A model generated the notes under the pieces. It worked only from the letters and a program-made list of their open reading frames with translations, was not told the DNA's origin and ran no database searches. A DNA stretch of 42,096 nucleotides, taken from NCBI GenBank assembly GCA_009783465.1, contig WRDM01000002.1, forward strand, positions 1 to 42,096, written 5' to 3'. The DNA is from Phycisphaerae bacterium. GTDB lineage: Bacteria; Planctomycetota; Phycisphaerae; SM23-33. The first letter of the stretch is position 1; each line of letters opens with the position of its first letter. This document shows positions 24,300 to 32,532 of this stretch, one piece after another. The position numbers and the translations under genes were made by a program.

Positions 24300-24388
24300 A
24301 TATGGCTCTGCCTGTTTGCGCTATAGAACGTTGAATAGGCAAACGTTGCCTATTCAACACTCCACGACGCAAACAGGCAAAGCCATAT
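24300..24388. repeat. Family B palindrome, copy 5 / bidirectional terminator
   Basis: Outer arms ATATGGCTCTGCCTGTTTGC (from 24300) and their near-complement ending at 24388 surround an inner perfect stem GTTGAATAGGCAA / TTGCCTATTCAAC (24330-24358). The centre is AACGTT (24342-24347). It lies between two convergent genes and could end both transcripts. Confidence 0.85.
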
Positions 24389-24394
24389 CAAGCG

Positions 24395-25123
24395 CTACTT
24401 CTTCTCGAACCATCCCATCGCGCGCATCGGGCAGTCGAGGTTGCGCGTGTAGCGTTTGGCGGCCCAGCGGCAGGCGTTGGTGATGACTTTCTGGATCGTC
24501 GGGTTGTGATAAATCGGGTACGTTTCGTGGCCGGGGCGGAAGTAGAACACTTTGCCCGCGCCGCGCTGCCACGTGCAGCCGCTACGGAAAACCTCGCCGC
24601 CGGCGAAGCTCGAAATGAAGATCGTCTCCTCGGCTTCGGGAATGTCGAACGGCTCGCCGTACATTTCCGTCTGCGGCAGGATGATGCACGGTTCGTCGAT
24701 GCCGTCGACGATCGGATGGCCGGGCTTGGTCAGCCAGAGCACTTCGCGCTCGGCGGCTTCGCGCCAGCACAGGCCGCACGTCGTGCCCATCATCCGGCGG
24801 AAAATTTTCGAATAGTGCCCGCTGTGCAGCACGATCAGGCCCATGCCTTCCAGCACGGCCTGCTGCACGCGGTCGACGATGGCGTCCTGCACCTCGGCGT
24901 GGGCCATGTGACCCCACCAGACCAGCACGTCGGTGGCATTGACGACGTCCTGCGTCAAGCCGTGCTCCGGTTCGTCGAGCGTGGCCGTGCGAACCGTCAG
25001 GTCGCCCGCCTTGCCCAGAGCGGCCGCAATCGTCTTGTGCATGCCGTCGGGATAAATCGCCTTGACCGTCTCGTTCTTCTTCTCATGCCGAAACTCGTTC
25101 CACACCGTTACGCGAATGGACAT
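24395..25123 (-). CDS. ThuA-like (trehalose-utilisation) protein
   Basis: 242 aa. The class-I glutamine-amidotransferase-like fold of ThuA is visible. [27 protein letters not shown] is the N-terminal signature (shown here in part), [16 protein letters not shown] follows, and then [20 protein letters not shown]. The C-terminal part has [20 protein letters not shown], a motif shared by this family. ThuA-family proteins are linked to sugar catabolism, but the catalytic role is not firmly established. No sugar-transport genes are adjacent. AAAGGG lies 6 nt before the ATG. It ends against the palindrome at 24300-24388. Confidence 0.85.
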   Translation of the reverse strand: MSIRVTVWNEFRHEKKNETVKAIYPDGMHKTIAAALGKAGDLTVRTATLDEPEHGLTQDVVNATDVLVWWGHMAHAEVQDAIVDRVQQAVLEGMGLIVLHSGHYSKIFRRMMGTTCGLCWREAAEREVLWLTKPGHPIVDGIDEPCIILPQTEMYGEPFDIPEAEETIFISSFAGGEVFRSGCTWQRGAGKVFYFRPGHETYPIYHNPTIQKVITNACRWAAKRYTRNLDCPMRAMGWFEKK

Positions 25124-25401
25124 TGGTACCCTTTCTGGTTAACGAAACACGTTATACCGCCACATCATTCGCTTTTTTCGGGGAAAATCAATGAGCAGAG
25201 ATAAATTATCCCCTATGACTAACGTGTACGAGACAACATTCGCCCTTGTGCTATTGGCGACCTGTGGCATAATGTACGCACAATGGCCGTTTTTGTCGGA
25301 TGTAAAGGATGGCCAGAGGCTTTTAGCGAAAACAATCGAAAACGGAAGATGATGCAGGAGATCGAACATTCCGCAGGCCTTTAAAGGGAGAGAGGTCCAC
25401 T

Positions 25402-26682
25402 ATGCGAGTAGAGAAACACAGCCATTCAGGAAAACACTGGTTGCTCCTCCTGGCGGCGGCGATGGTCGCCTGCGGCATGGCAACGACCACCTCGGCGGCG
25501 GAAACGGGCGCAGCGGTGTATGTGTGGGGGAATGGCGGCTACTCGCAGTTGGGGTGGAACAACGTCCCCACTTCCGACCGTTGGATGCCGGTCGTGGTGC
25601 CCACGCTGGAACAGGGCGTGACGGCCATCGCGGCGGCGGATCGTTGCAGTTTTGCCATTCAGAATGGATCGCTGTATGCCTGGGGCGATAACAGCTACGG
25701 CATGTTGGGGCTTGGAACCAGCGGCGATTACAGTCACTATAGTCCTCAGTTTGTGTCGGCCAATGGGGCGTGGACCAACAGCGGCGTGACGGCCGCCGCG
25801 GTGGGGACTTGGAACGGTTTTGCCATTCAGGGTGGATCGTTATATGTGTGGGGTTCCGACATCCTTGGCAGCTCGGGGCTTGGGGGCACCGTAACCTTCG
25901 CCCCTCAACCGATGTCGACGGGCGGTGAGGGATGGACCAACAGCGGTGTGACGGCCATTGCGGCGGGGGATCGTTACAGTTTGGCCATTCAGAACGGAGC
26001 GGTGTACGCGTGGGGCTTTAGTGTCGCCTCCACCCCTCAACCGGTGTCGACGGGCGGCGAGGGATGGACCAACAGCGGTGTGACGTCCATTGCGGCGGGG
26101 CATGTTCACAGTTTGGCCATTCAGGATGGAACGCTATACGCGTGGGGTGCCAACTTCTATGGCTGCTTGGGACTGGGACTTGAGGACCAGGGCATCCAAG
26201 CTACGCCGCAACCGGTGTCGTTTCCGGGGGCGGAGGGCAATGTGACAGCCATCGCGGCGGGCGGGACGTCGAGCATGGCGGTGGTGGACGGACAGGTGTA
26301 TGTGTGGGGTTACGGGTATGATTCGACACCGCAAAAGGTGGATGGATTGGCAAACATTGTGAATGTTGCAATAGGAGGCAACGACAACACCCTGCACCCC
26401 AGCTTCTACGCGTTGGACGCGGAGGGTGTGTTGTGGGCGTGGGGACACAATAACAGCGGCCAGTTGGGCGTCGAGTTTGGGCTTGGGACGTCGACATTCA
26501 TTGCGACGCCGCAGCGTGTGGGAGCGGGAATGGGAGCCAATGGCGAAGATCTGACGTCTGCGTCGATCAGCGCGGGGAACGGTATCGTGATGGCGATCCA
26601 GGGCGTGCCGGTTCCAGAGCCGGTGAGTCTGCTGCTGTTGTCAGCCGGTGCGGCGGGGTTGCTGTCTCGACGGCGGAAGTGA
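25402..26682 (+). CDS. RCC1-repeat protein with PEP-CTERM anchor
   Basis: 426 aa. A signal peptide is present (KHWLLLLAAAMVACGMATTTSAA). At least five RCC1-like blades follow, each with AIAAGxxxSLAIQxGxLYAWG and often GxLGLG. The spacer STGGEGWTNSGVT is repeated in three blades. The C-terminus is a PEP-CTERM tail: VPEPVSLLLLSAGAAGLLSRRRK lies at 404-426, here quoted in part as VPEPVSLLLLSAGAAGLLSR. Such proteins are exported and sorted by an exosortase, which is not in this window. GAGAGAGG lies 6 nt before the ATG. A CATAAT box at 25268-25273 may be the promoter. Ligand unknown. Confidence 0.88.
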   Translation: MRVEKHSHSGKHWLLLLAAAMVACGMATTTSAAETGAAVYVWGNGGYSQLGWNNVPTSDRWMPVVVPTLEQGVTAIAAADRCSFAIQNGSLYAWGDNSYGMLGLGTSGDYSHYSPQFVSANGAWTNSGVTAAAVGTWNGFAIQGGSLYVWGSDILGSSGLGGTVTFAPQPMSTGGEGWTNSGVTAIAAGDRYSLAIQNGAVYAWGFSVASTPQPVSTGGEGWTNSGVTSIAAGHVHSLAIQDGTLYAWGANFYGCLGLGLEDQGIQATPQPVSFPGAEGNVTAIAAGGTSSMAVVDGQVYVWGYGYDSTPQKVDGLANIVNVAIGGNDNTLHPSFYALDAEGVLWAWGHNNSGQLGVEFGLGTSTFIATPQRVGAGMGANGEDLTSASISAGNGIVMAIQGVPVPEPVSLLLLSAGAAGLLSRRRK

Positions 26683-26731
26683 GTTGTTTCGCCGCGGAGC
26701 GTGTGTGGGATGTGACGGTTGAGTGACAATC

Positions 26732-26815
26732 TGGCTTGCCGGTTTGCGCCGCAGGGCGTTGTGGAAGACGAAGCGTTGTTTTTCACAACACCCCACAGCG
26801 CAAACCGGCAAGCCA
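26732..26815. repeat. Family B palindrome, copy 6
   Basis: Arms TGGCTTGCCGGTTTGCGCCG (26732-26751) and 26796-26815, with an inner pair GTTGTG/CACAAC. The centre is AGCGTT at 26772-26777, one base off the AACGTT of other copies. Confidence 0.85.
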
Positions 26816-27153
26816 TTTTCATGGGGTGTGCGCCCGGATGATCCGGCACACATTAAATTCCCCCCACGAAAAACTTTTTCTTTACTTGCAAGTAGTATAA
26901 AGAGCCGATACACTATGTATCATCAACATCGCGGCCTTTGGGGATTGGCGATCGAGACGGACTCCATTGGAATTCCTTCTGGCGCGTGTTGAGTTCGGCT
27001 TGGCGCCCGCGGGTTACCGGGCGCGTCGATGGCGGGAACGTCAGCGTGTGACGCTCGCCTCCGAAGCCCGGTGCGGCTATTGACCCCGGACGTGCTTTGT
27101 TGCATTTTCGCCGCTCCCGGACGATTTTCTTTTGGGGTTCTTTGAGGTTGTCT
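26816..27153 (+). promoter_or_regulatory. Structured leader upstream of the DEAD-box helicase
   Basis: A TATAAA box lies at 26896-26901 after ACTTGCAAGT. Hairpins are GCGCCCG/CGGGCGC (27003-27009, 27018-27024) and AGCGT/ACGCT with a 3-nt loop (27043-27055). No coding frame is convincing. A long structured leader is plausible for a helicase mRNA. Confidence 0.4.
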
Positions 27154-28485
27154 GTGTCTGATTCTTCGATGTCTGGTTCTATGGAAGCGGCGGCCAGCAA
27201 GGCCGTCACTCGGTTTGCAGATTTTCCTTTTCACGAAACCCTGTTCACGGATCTCGCCGACGCGGGGTTTGTTACGCCCACGCCCATCCAGGCCGCCTGC
27301 ATCAAGCCGGCGCTGGAAGGCAAGGACGTGATCGGCCTGGCGCAGACGGGCACGGGGAAGACGGCCGCCTTCGCGCTGCCGATTATCCACCGACTCGCCC
27401 AGCGAATGGAACTGGGCGCGCTCGTCCTGGCGCCCACGCGCGAGCTGGCCGCCCAGATCACCGAGGCCTTCGAAAAACTCGGTAAATCCAGCGGCATCCG
27501 CGTGGCCACCCTCGTCGGCGGCGTGCCCATGAACGAGGACGACAAGGCCCTGCGCAGTTGGCCCAACGTCGTCGTCGCCACGCCGGGGCGGCTGAACGAT
27601 CACATCACCTACGGCACGAAATTCCTTGCCGACGTGGAGATCCTCGTGATCGACGAAGCCGACCGCATGCACGACATGGGCTTCATCCCGCAGGTCCGCA
27701 AAATACAGGCCGCCCTGCCCGCCAAACGGCAGACCATGATGTTCACCGCCACGCTGGACAAGGAGATCGAGTCGATCGTCCGACAGTCGATGAAGCATCC
27801 GGTCCGCATTCAGGTGGACGCGGTCGCCCCGGCCCAGCGGGCAAGGCAGCAACTGTTCGCCGTCAGCGAGGACGATAAAATGCCCCTGCTGGTCTCGCTG
27901 CTCAACGACAGCGTCGGGCGCGTGTTGGTCTTCCTGCGCACCAAGCGCGGCGTGGACCGGCTGCGCCGGAGCCTCTCCCGCAGCGTGCGGATTCCGATGA
28001 CGGCCCTGCACGGCGACATGGAGCAGGAGTACCGCGACTTGGCGATGGGCGGCTTCCGCGACGGGCGGTTCCGCGTGCTCATCGCCACCGACATCGCCGC
28101 GCGCGGCATCGACGTGGCCAACATCGAACACGTGATCAACTACGATTTCCCGCAGCACGCGGAAGATTACGTGCACCGCATCGGGCGGACGGCGAGGCAG
28201 CAGGCCGAGGGCGTCGCCAGCAGCTTCGTCACACGGGCCGACGGCTTCTACGTCCGCGGCGTGCGGCAGCTCATCGGCGACAAACTGCCCGCCACCACGC
28301 ACGTGCAGATCAAACAAGGCAGCGTGGAAATCCTCTCCCCCGAACAGGCCAAGGCCCAGGGCAATTTCGTCACCGAACCGGCCCACGACAAACCCAAACG
28401 CAACGGACACTACCGCGCCGGCGGACGAGGCCGAGGCGGCAAAGGCCAAAGAGGCGGAAGAAAACCCGCCGTGGCACGGGCGTAG
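27154..28485 (+). CDS. rhlE: DEAD-box RNA helicase (RhlE-like)
   Basis: 443 aa. Motifs in order: Q motif FVTPTPIQ, motif I AQTGTGKT (K69), Ia PTRELAAQ, Ib TPGRL, II DEAD (LVIDEADRMHDMGF), III TAT in place of the usual SAT, IV LVFLRTKRG, V ATDIAARGID, VI HRIGRTAR. The C-terminus is a short Arg/Gly/Lys-rich tail (GRGRGGKGQRGGRK), typical of RhlE/CsdA-type proteins, that binds RNA. It unwinds RNA, probably in ribosome assembly or decay. The start is GTG 27154 with GAGG 6 nt upstream; ATG 27169 is an alternative. A hairpin lies just after the stop. Confidence 0.93.
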   Translation: MSDSSMSGSMEAAASKAVTRFADFPFHETLFTDLADAGFVTPTPIQAACIKPALEGKDVIGLAQTGTGKTAAFALPIIHRLAQRMELGALVLAPTRELAAQITEAFEKLGKSSGIRVATLVGGVPMNEDDKALRSWPNVVVATPGRLNDHITYGTKFLADVEILVIDEADRMHDMGFIPQVRKIQAALPAKRQTMMFTATLDKEIESIVRQSMKHPVRIQVDAVAPAQRARQQLFAVSEDDKMPLLVSLLNDSVGRVLVFLRTKRGVDRLRRSLSRSVRIPMTALHGDMEQEYRDLAMGGFRDGRFRVLIATDIAARGIDVANIEHVINYDFPQHAEDYVHRIGRTARQQAEGVASSFVTRADGFYVRGVRQLIGDKLPATTHVQIKQGSVEILSPEQAKAQGNFVTEPAHDKPKRNGHYRAGGRGRGGKGQRGGRKPAVARA

Positions 28486-28493
28486 AATAAAAA

Positions 28494-28561
28494 CGACACG
28501 GAAACGCGGAGACACGGAGAAGGTGACAGGCCGCCTCTCCGTGCTTCCGCGTTTATTGTCG
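28494..28561. repeat. Palindrome family I / likely terminator
   Basis: Imperfect arms at 28494-28520 and 28536-28561. The left arm contains GGAAACGCGGAGACACGGAG, two near copies of the word ACGCGGAG. It is 8 nt after the helicase stop. Confidence 0.8.
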
Positions 28562-28606
28562 CAAAAACGGGGGCGCGTCATGTTTGTATGTGGACATCAT
28601 CGCAAA

Positions 28607-28722
28607 GCCCAAACCGGCCACAGGCCCTGCCAGTTTGCGTTGCAAAACGGTGTCCAAACAAAACGTTCGCATTGCACATCGCTCTACAACGCAAACTGGC
28701 AGGGCCTGTGGCCGGTTTGGGC
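28607..28722. repeat. Family B palindrome, copy 3, 36-bp perfect arms
   Basis: Perfect 36-bp arms at 28607-28642 and 28687-28722, including CACAGGCCCTGCCAGTTTGC. The exact dyad centre is AACGTT (28662-28667). It shares arm type with the copies at 2104 and 14463. Confidence 0.92.
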
Positions 28723-28780
28723 GACTTCTACCGACAAACGTGACGTGCACCCCTATCCGCCAATCGCATGGTGTAAGCAT

Positions 28781-28808
28781 TTGAGTTTTGGAATTTGTTT
28801 AGTAGAAT
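28781..28808 (+). promoter_or_regulatory. Promoter of the mlaE-like gene
   Basis: TTGAGT (28781-28786), a 16-bp spacer and TAGAAT (28803-28808), 37 bp before the start codon. Confidence 0.55.
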
Positions 28809-28845
28809 TGGTTTCGAATTTCGTGCTTCGGCTTTTTGAGTGGCT

Positions 28846-29670
28846 ATGCTCGCGTTTGCGGACAAACTTGGGTCGCATGTGGTGCGTCGGGTTGGCGATT
28901 TCGGCGATTTTTGCCTGTTTACCGGGCGGTCGCTGGCGTGGGTCGTCGATCCGCAGGCCTTGCGCTGGCGGAACGTCCGGCTGTTGTTTCCGCAGCTCTA
29001 CCGCGTGGGCACGGCGAGCATCCCGGTGGTAGTCATCATCGGAATTTTCGTGGGCATGGTGCTGTCGGTGCAGAGCGTGATGCAGTTTCGCGCGATCGGG
29101 CGCGAGGGCGCGATGGGCAGCCTGATCATCCTCAGCGTGCTTCGCGAGCTGGGGCCTGTGCTGGCGGCGGTGATCCTGGCCGGCCGGGTCGGAGGCGGCC
29201 TGGCGGCGGAGCTGGGCACCATGCGCGTCACCGAGCAGATCGACGCCCTCCGCGCGATGGGGAGCGACCCGCTGCGCGTGCTGGTCGTGCCGCGATTCCT
29301 CGCCTGCGTGCTGCTGATTCCGATCCTCACGATTTACGCGAATTTCATGGGCATCGTCGGCGGGTACGTCGTCAGCGTGCACGTGTACGGCGTGAATCCC
29401 GCGAATTTCTGGGAGGGCGGGGCGGCCACCGTCACGAATTTCGATCTGTTGTATGGCCCGATCAAGAGCCTCTTCTTCGGCAGCATGATCAGCCTGATCT
29501 GCTGCTACAAGGGTTTCACCTGCCGTCCCGGCGCCGCGGGCGTGGGCAGGGCCTGCACCGAGGCGTTCGTCGCCAGCGCGATGGCCATCATCATCATGGA
29601 CTTCTTCCTTAGCGCCATCCTCAACGACATCAGCACGGCCATCTACGGCCCGGCGAAGGTATATGTGTGA
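28846..29670 (+). CDS. mlaE: MlaE family ABC transporter permease
   Basis: 274 aa. Five or six hydrophobic segments. The family signature is clear: VVIIGIFVGMVLSVQS, then LRELGPVLAAVILAGRVGGG (shown in part), AAELGTMRVTEQIDALRAMG, and a C-terminal segment LICCYKGFTC..GAAGVG. With MlaF and MlaD-type partners it moves phospholipids between inner and outer membranes. Those partners are not in the window. ATG 28846 has GAG 5 nt upstream; a GTG at 28840 is the alternative. It is followed by a 260-bp palindromic element instead of an ABC ATPase gene. Confidence 0.92.
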   Translation: MLAFADKLGSHVVRRVGDFGDFCLFTGRSLAWVVDPQALRWRNVRLLFPQLYRVGTASIPVVVIIGIFVGMVLSVQSVMQFRAIGREGAMGSLIILSVLRELGPVLAAVILAGRVGGGLAAELGTMRVTEQIDALRAMGSDPLRVLVVPRFLACVLLIPILTIYANFMGIVGGYVVSVHVYGVNPANFWEGGAATVTNFDLLYGPIKSLFFGSMISLICCYKGFTCRPGAAGVGRACTEAFVASAMAIIIMDFFLSAILNDISTAIYGPAKVYV

Positions 29671-29680
29671 CGGGGGACAA

Positions 29681-29941
29681 GGTCTTTCCATTCTCGTGTC
29701 GCAAGTGAACCGCCCGCTCGAGGGAACCGCCCAGCCAGTAGCCAATAGCCAGTAGCCAACAGGTATGGAAGAGCAAGAGCGAAAAGACAATGAGAGCGGC
29801 AACGAGGGTCACCTAACGAAAGACTCGGATCGTGTGAGAAACCACAACCTCCGCCATACCTGATGGCTACTGGCTATTGGCTACTGGCTGAACGGTTCCC
29901 TCGAACGAATCGTTCGTTCACGCCACGAGAATCGAAAGACC
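29681..29941. mobile_element. MITE-like long palindrome, family C copy 2
   Basis: Imperfect 88-bp arms at 29681-29768 and 29854-29941. Both contain AGCCAGTAGCC / AATAGCCAGTAGCC words. The centre is the reverse complement relative of the centre of the copy at 18-266 (TCGGATCGTGTGAG, CAATGAGAGCGGCAACGA). Here both arms keep the extra AGTAGCCA unit that copy 1 lacks on one side. Confidence 0.82.
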
Positions 29942-29963
29942 CTGTCGACGCACGAAGTCGGTC

Positions 29964-29993
29964 TTGCATCTCCGCGTCGGCGGTGGATACAAT
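29964..29993 (+). promoter_or_regulatory. Probable promoter of the zinc-ribbon protein
   Basis: TTGCAT (29964-29969), an 18-bp spacer and TACAAT (29988-29993), 33 bp before the start codon. Confidence 0.45.
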
Positions 29994-30026
29994 GCGGTTT
30001 CTGTATTTTTTTGGAGCAACGAGGCC

Positions 30027-31424
30027 ATGGCCATTCGAATTCAGTGCAGTGAGTGCAAGCGGCGGATCGTGATTGACGACGCGTTCGCGGGCGGGGCGTG
30101 CCGATGCCCCTTCTGTAGCGAGATCGTCATGGTTCCCGGCGGCGAGGGCGAGGGCACGTCCGATCGCCCGGACAGTCCCCGGCCCGAGAGTCCCGACAGT
30201 CCCGAGCGCCCGGCCGAGCCGGGTGGGCGGCCCGCCGAGCCGGGGGCCGAGCCGAAGGCCAAACCGCCCATCGACCCCAAGAGTGTTCCGGTGGCCCGCG
30301 CGGACCGCACGATGACGTACGTGATGTTCGGCGCGGTGGCGGCGTTGGCGGCGGCAGTGATTGTCGCCGTCGTGCTGGCTGTCGGCAGCGGCGTGTCGGA
30401 CTCGAAGGACACGAAAGGCACAACCGCCCGCGGCGGCAACGCGGCCTCGAACGGCGCGGCCGTTCCGGAGTACTACGACATGCCCGTCGGCACGGACCCG
30501 TTCAAGACCGTCGGGACAGGCCCGGTCGTCGCGGGCGACGTCTCGCTGTTGCTGCCGGTCGTTTACGTGCTCGACGGCGGGCAGGTGATGCACGAAGTCT
30601 TCGACAACGCCGTCGCCATCGCGAACGTCTCCATCGGATCCCTGGGGGCGGCCAATCGGTTCTCCGTCATCATCAGCGCCCACACGGAAATCGAGACGAC
30701 CGCGGGCACGCCGCCGGCGCCCCTCGAAGCCGCCGCGACACCCCGTGTCCGCGCCACCACCAGACCCGCCGACGAACCCGAACCCGCGGCCGACGAGCCC
30801 GCCGAAAAACACAAACGCGAAGTCGGCAAGGATCTCTACATGCCCGGAGGCTGGCTGCCCGGAAACACGCAAAGTCAGGAAGCCTTCCAGGAATGGGTGC
30901 GACGCTACCAGGAACGCGACGAAGCCCCGCGAGGCCAAACCGACGTGCTCGCGTCGGTCGACACCGCCCTGTCGCTTCGGCCGAAAACCGTCGTCATGTT
31001 CACCCTGAAAGACCTGGTAGGCCCCGACGGGCAACTGCTGCCCGAAGCCGCCGCCGTCGCCGCCCGCGCCAAGAGCATGGGCATTTCGGTCGTCGCGATC
31101 GGCCTGCACAAAGGCTCGGGCGTCAACGCGCAAGTCAAGGCGGGCTTGGAACAATTCGCCGCCGCCTGCGGATCCGAGGCGCGAAACTACGGCTTCGACC
31201 GCCTGGCGGAATGGGCCACCGAATACCGCAGCGTGCACGACACCACGGGAACGGGCGCCCCGGCGACAAGCACGGAATCCTGCACGCAACCGCCGGCCGG
31301 CGAACCGGACGAGGAACAGGCCTTCGAAACGGAAACCGAGGAAGAGGAAGAAGAAGAGAACAACGCCTGGTCCACGGAACCCGAGGAAGAAGAGCAGGCC
31401 TCGGAAGAGGACGACGTGGACTGA
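30027..31424 (+). CDS. Zinc-ribbon, single-TM, VWA-like protein with acidic tail
   Basis: 465 aa. An N-terminal zinc ribbon has C7-x2-C10 and C27-x2-C30 (QCSECKRRIVIDDAF, CRCPFCSEIV). A Pro/Glu/Gly-rich linker follows (SPRPESPDSPERPAEPG). One TM helix lies at about 94-120. The C-terminal region looks like a divergent von Willebrand A domain: VVYVLDGGQVMHEVFDNAV replaces the usual DxSxS, then TVVMFTLKDLVGPDGQLLPE and SMGISVVAIGLHKGSG. The protein ends in an acidic tail (EETEEEEEEE, EEDDVD). The lack of a true MIDAS motif suggests a structural role. Start ATG 30027 is preferred because GGAG lies 10 nt upstream and the zinc ribbon begins there. Confidence 0.72.
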   Translation: MAIRIQCSECKRRIVIDDAFAGGACRCPFCSEIVMVPGGEGEGTSDRPDSPRPESPDSPERPAEPGGRPAEPGAEPKAKPPIDPKSVPVARADRTMTYVMFGAVAALAAAVIVAVVLAVGSGVSDSKDTKGTTARGGNAASNGAAVPEYYDMPVGTDPFKTVGTGPVVAGDVSLLLPVVYVLDGGQVMHEVFDNAVAIANVSIGSLGAANRFSVIISAHTEIETTAGTPPAPLEAAATPRVRATTRPADEPEPAADEPAEKHKREVGKDLYMPGGWLPGNTQSQEAFQEWVRRYQERDEAPRGQTDVLASVDTALSLRPKTVVMFTLKDLVGPDGQLLPEAAAVAARAKSMGISVVAIGLHKGSGVNAQVKAGLEQFAAACGSEARNYGFDRLAEWATEYRSVHDTTGTGAPATSTESCTQPPAGEPDEEQAFETETEEEEEEENNAWSTEPEEEEQASEEDDVD

Positions 31425-31513
31425 TCGAATCGTGTGAGCATGACCTGCCGTCGATTCTTTTCAGCCGCGAATTTCGCGAATGTCTGTAATTTTTTGAAAA
31501 AGGAAGACACCGA

Positions 31514-32320
31514 ATGATTATTATTGGCGAGAAGATTAACGCGACCCGTAAGGCCATTGCCGCCGCCCTGGAGGCGCGCGACGAGGCGGCCATTTTGAAG
31601 ACCGCCCGCGAGCAGCTCGACGCCGGCGCCCATTTTATCGACCTCAACGGCGGCGACCCGCGCGAGGGACGAGAGGCCGCCAACATGACCTGGCTGGTCA
31701 ATCTCGTGCAGAACAACACCGACGCGGCCCTGGCGATCGACACGGCCGATCCGGCGGCGATGAAGACCGGCCTGTCGCTGGCGAAGAAACGCCCGGTGTT
31801 CAACAGCATTTCGCTGGAAAGTCACCGTCTGGAGAGCATGCTCGATCTCGTGGGCGAGTTCGACTGCATGGTCGTCGCCCTGTTGATGAGCGATGCGGGC
31901 ACGCCTTGCGGCGTGGACGACCGCGTGGCCAACGCCGGCAAGCTGATCGACCTACTCGTCGCGCGGGGCAAGAAGCTCGACGACATCATTGTCGATCCGT
32001 GCTTCCTGCCGGTGTCGGCGGACCAGACGGCCGGCCGGAATGTCGTCGATGCCATCGCCGCCATTCACGCCCACTGGCCCGAAGTGCACATCGGCGGCGG
32101 CTGCTCGAATATCAGCTTCGGCCTGCCGCGACGCAAACTGGTCAACTTCGCCCTGCTGTCCCAGGCGATCTATCACGGCATGGACGCCGGACTGATCGAC
32201 CCCTGCATCCCCGGCATCATGGCCACCATCTACGCCGCCGAAGCCGTCGCAGGCAAAGACGAATTCTGCATGAATTACGTCATGGCCGAACGCGAAGGAA
32301 AATTCGGCGAGGCGAAGTAA
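31514..32320 (+). CDS. Methyltetrahydrofolate:corrinoid methyltransferase-like (pterin-binding) protein
   Basis: 268 aa. A TIM-barrel of the pterin-binding (DHPS-like) superfamily. Features are IIIGEKINATRKAI at the start, AREQLDAGAHFIDLNGGDPR, ALAIDTADPAAMKTGL and VFNSISLES. DDIIVDPCFLPVSADQTAGR and HIGGGCSNISFGLPRRKLVN follow. This set matches AcsE/MtgA-type methyltransferases, which move the methyl group of methyl-H4folate to a corrinoid protein. The gene stands alone, with no corrinoid protein or CO dehydrogenase genes nearby, so the pathway cannot be assigned. AAGGAAG lies 8 nt before the ATG. A family H half-element is upstream (31458-31500). Confidence 0.85.
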   Translation: MIIIGEKINATRKAIAAALEARDEAAILKTAREQLDAGAHFIDLNGGDPREGREAANMTWLVNLVQNNTDAALAIDTADPAAMKTGLSLAKKRPVFNSISLESHRLESMLDLVGEFDCMVVALLMSDAGTPCGVDDRVANAGKLIDLLVARGKKLDDIIVDPCFLPVSADQTAGRNVVDAIAAIHAHWPEVHIGGGCSNISFGLPRRKLVNFALLSQAIYHGMDAGLIDPCIPGIMATIYAAEAVAGKDEFCMNYVMAEREGKFGEAK

Positions 32321-32324
32321 ACCC

Positions 32325-32454
32325 GTGACAAGCGACTAGCGACAAGTGACAAGAGCAGGCAACGCCTGATATATTTCATCGTTTTCACGCAATGCGAACG
32401 GTTTGAAAGACAAAATGTTCCTTCTCTTGTCGCTTGTCACGGGTCGCTTGTCAC
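32325..32454. repeat. Palindrome family E (GACAAGCGAC words)
   Basis: Arms 32325-32355 and 32424-32454, about 31 bp, near-complementary. The left arm repeats GTGACAAGCGAC / GCGACAAGTGACAAG. The middle includes CATCGTTTTCACGCA. It ends 12 bp before the -35 of the lptD promoter. Confidence 0.82.
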
Positions 32455-32466
32455 TTTTTCTGCTTC

Positions 32467-32494
32467 TTGACTGGCCTGTCGTGAGGTCTATAAT
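32467..32494 (+). promoter_or_regulatory. Promoter of the LptD-like gene
   Basis: TTGACT (32467-32472), a 16-bp spacer and a perfect TATAAT (32489-32494). It is 38 bp before the start codon. Confidence 0.7.
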
Positions 32495-32532
32495 CGTGCC
32501 CATCGTTCGTTCTGTAGCGAAATGAGAACTTC

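Noticed and set aside
25139-25369. A 76-codon minus-strand frame between the ThuA-like and RCC1 genes
   Set aside because: No ribosome site, atypical composition, and it overlaps the probable promoter region of the RCC1 gene.
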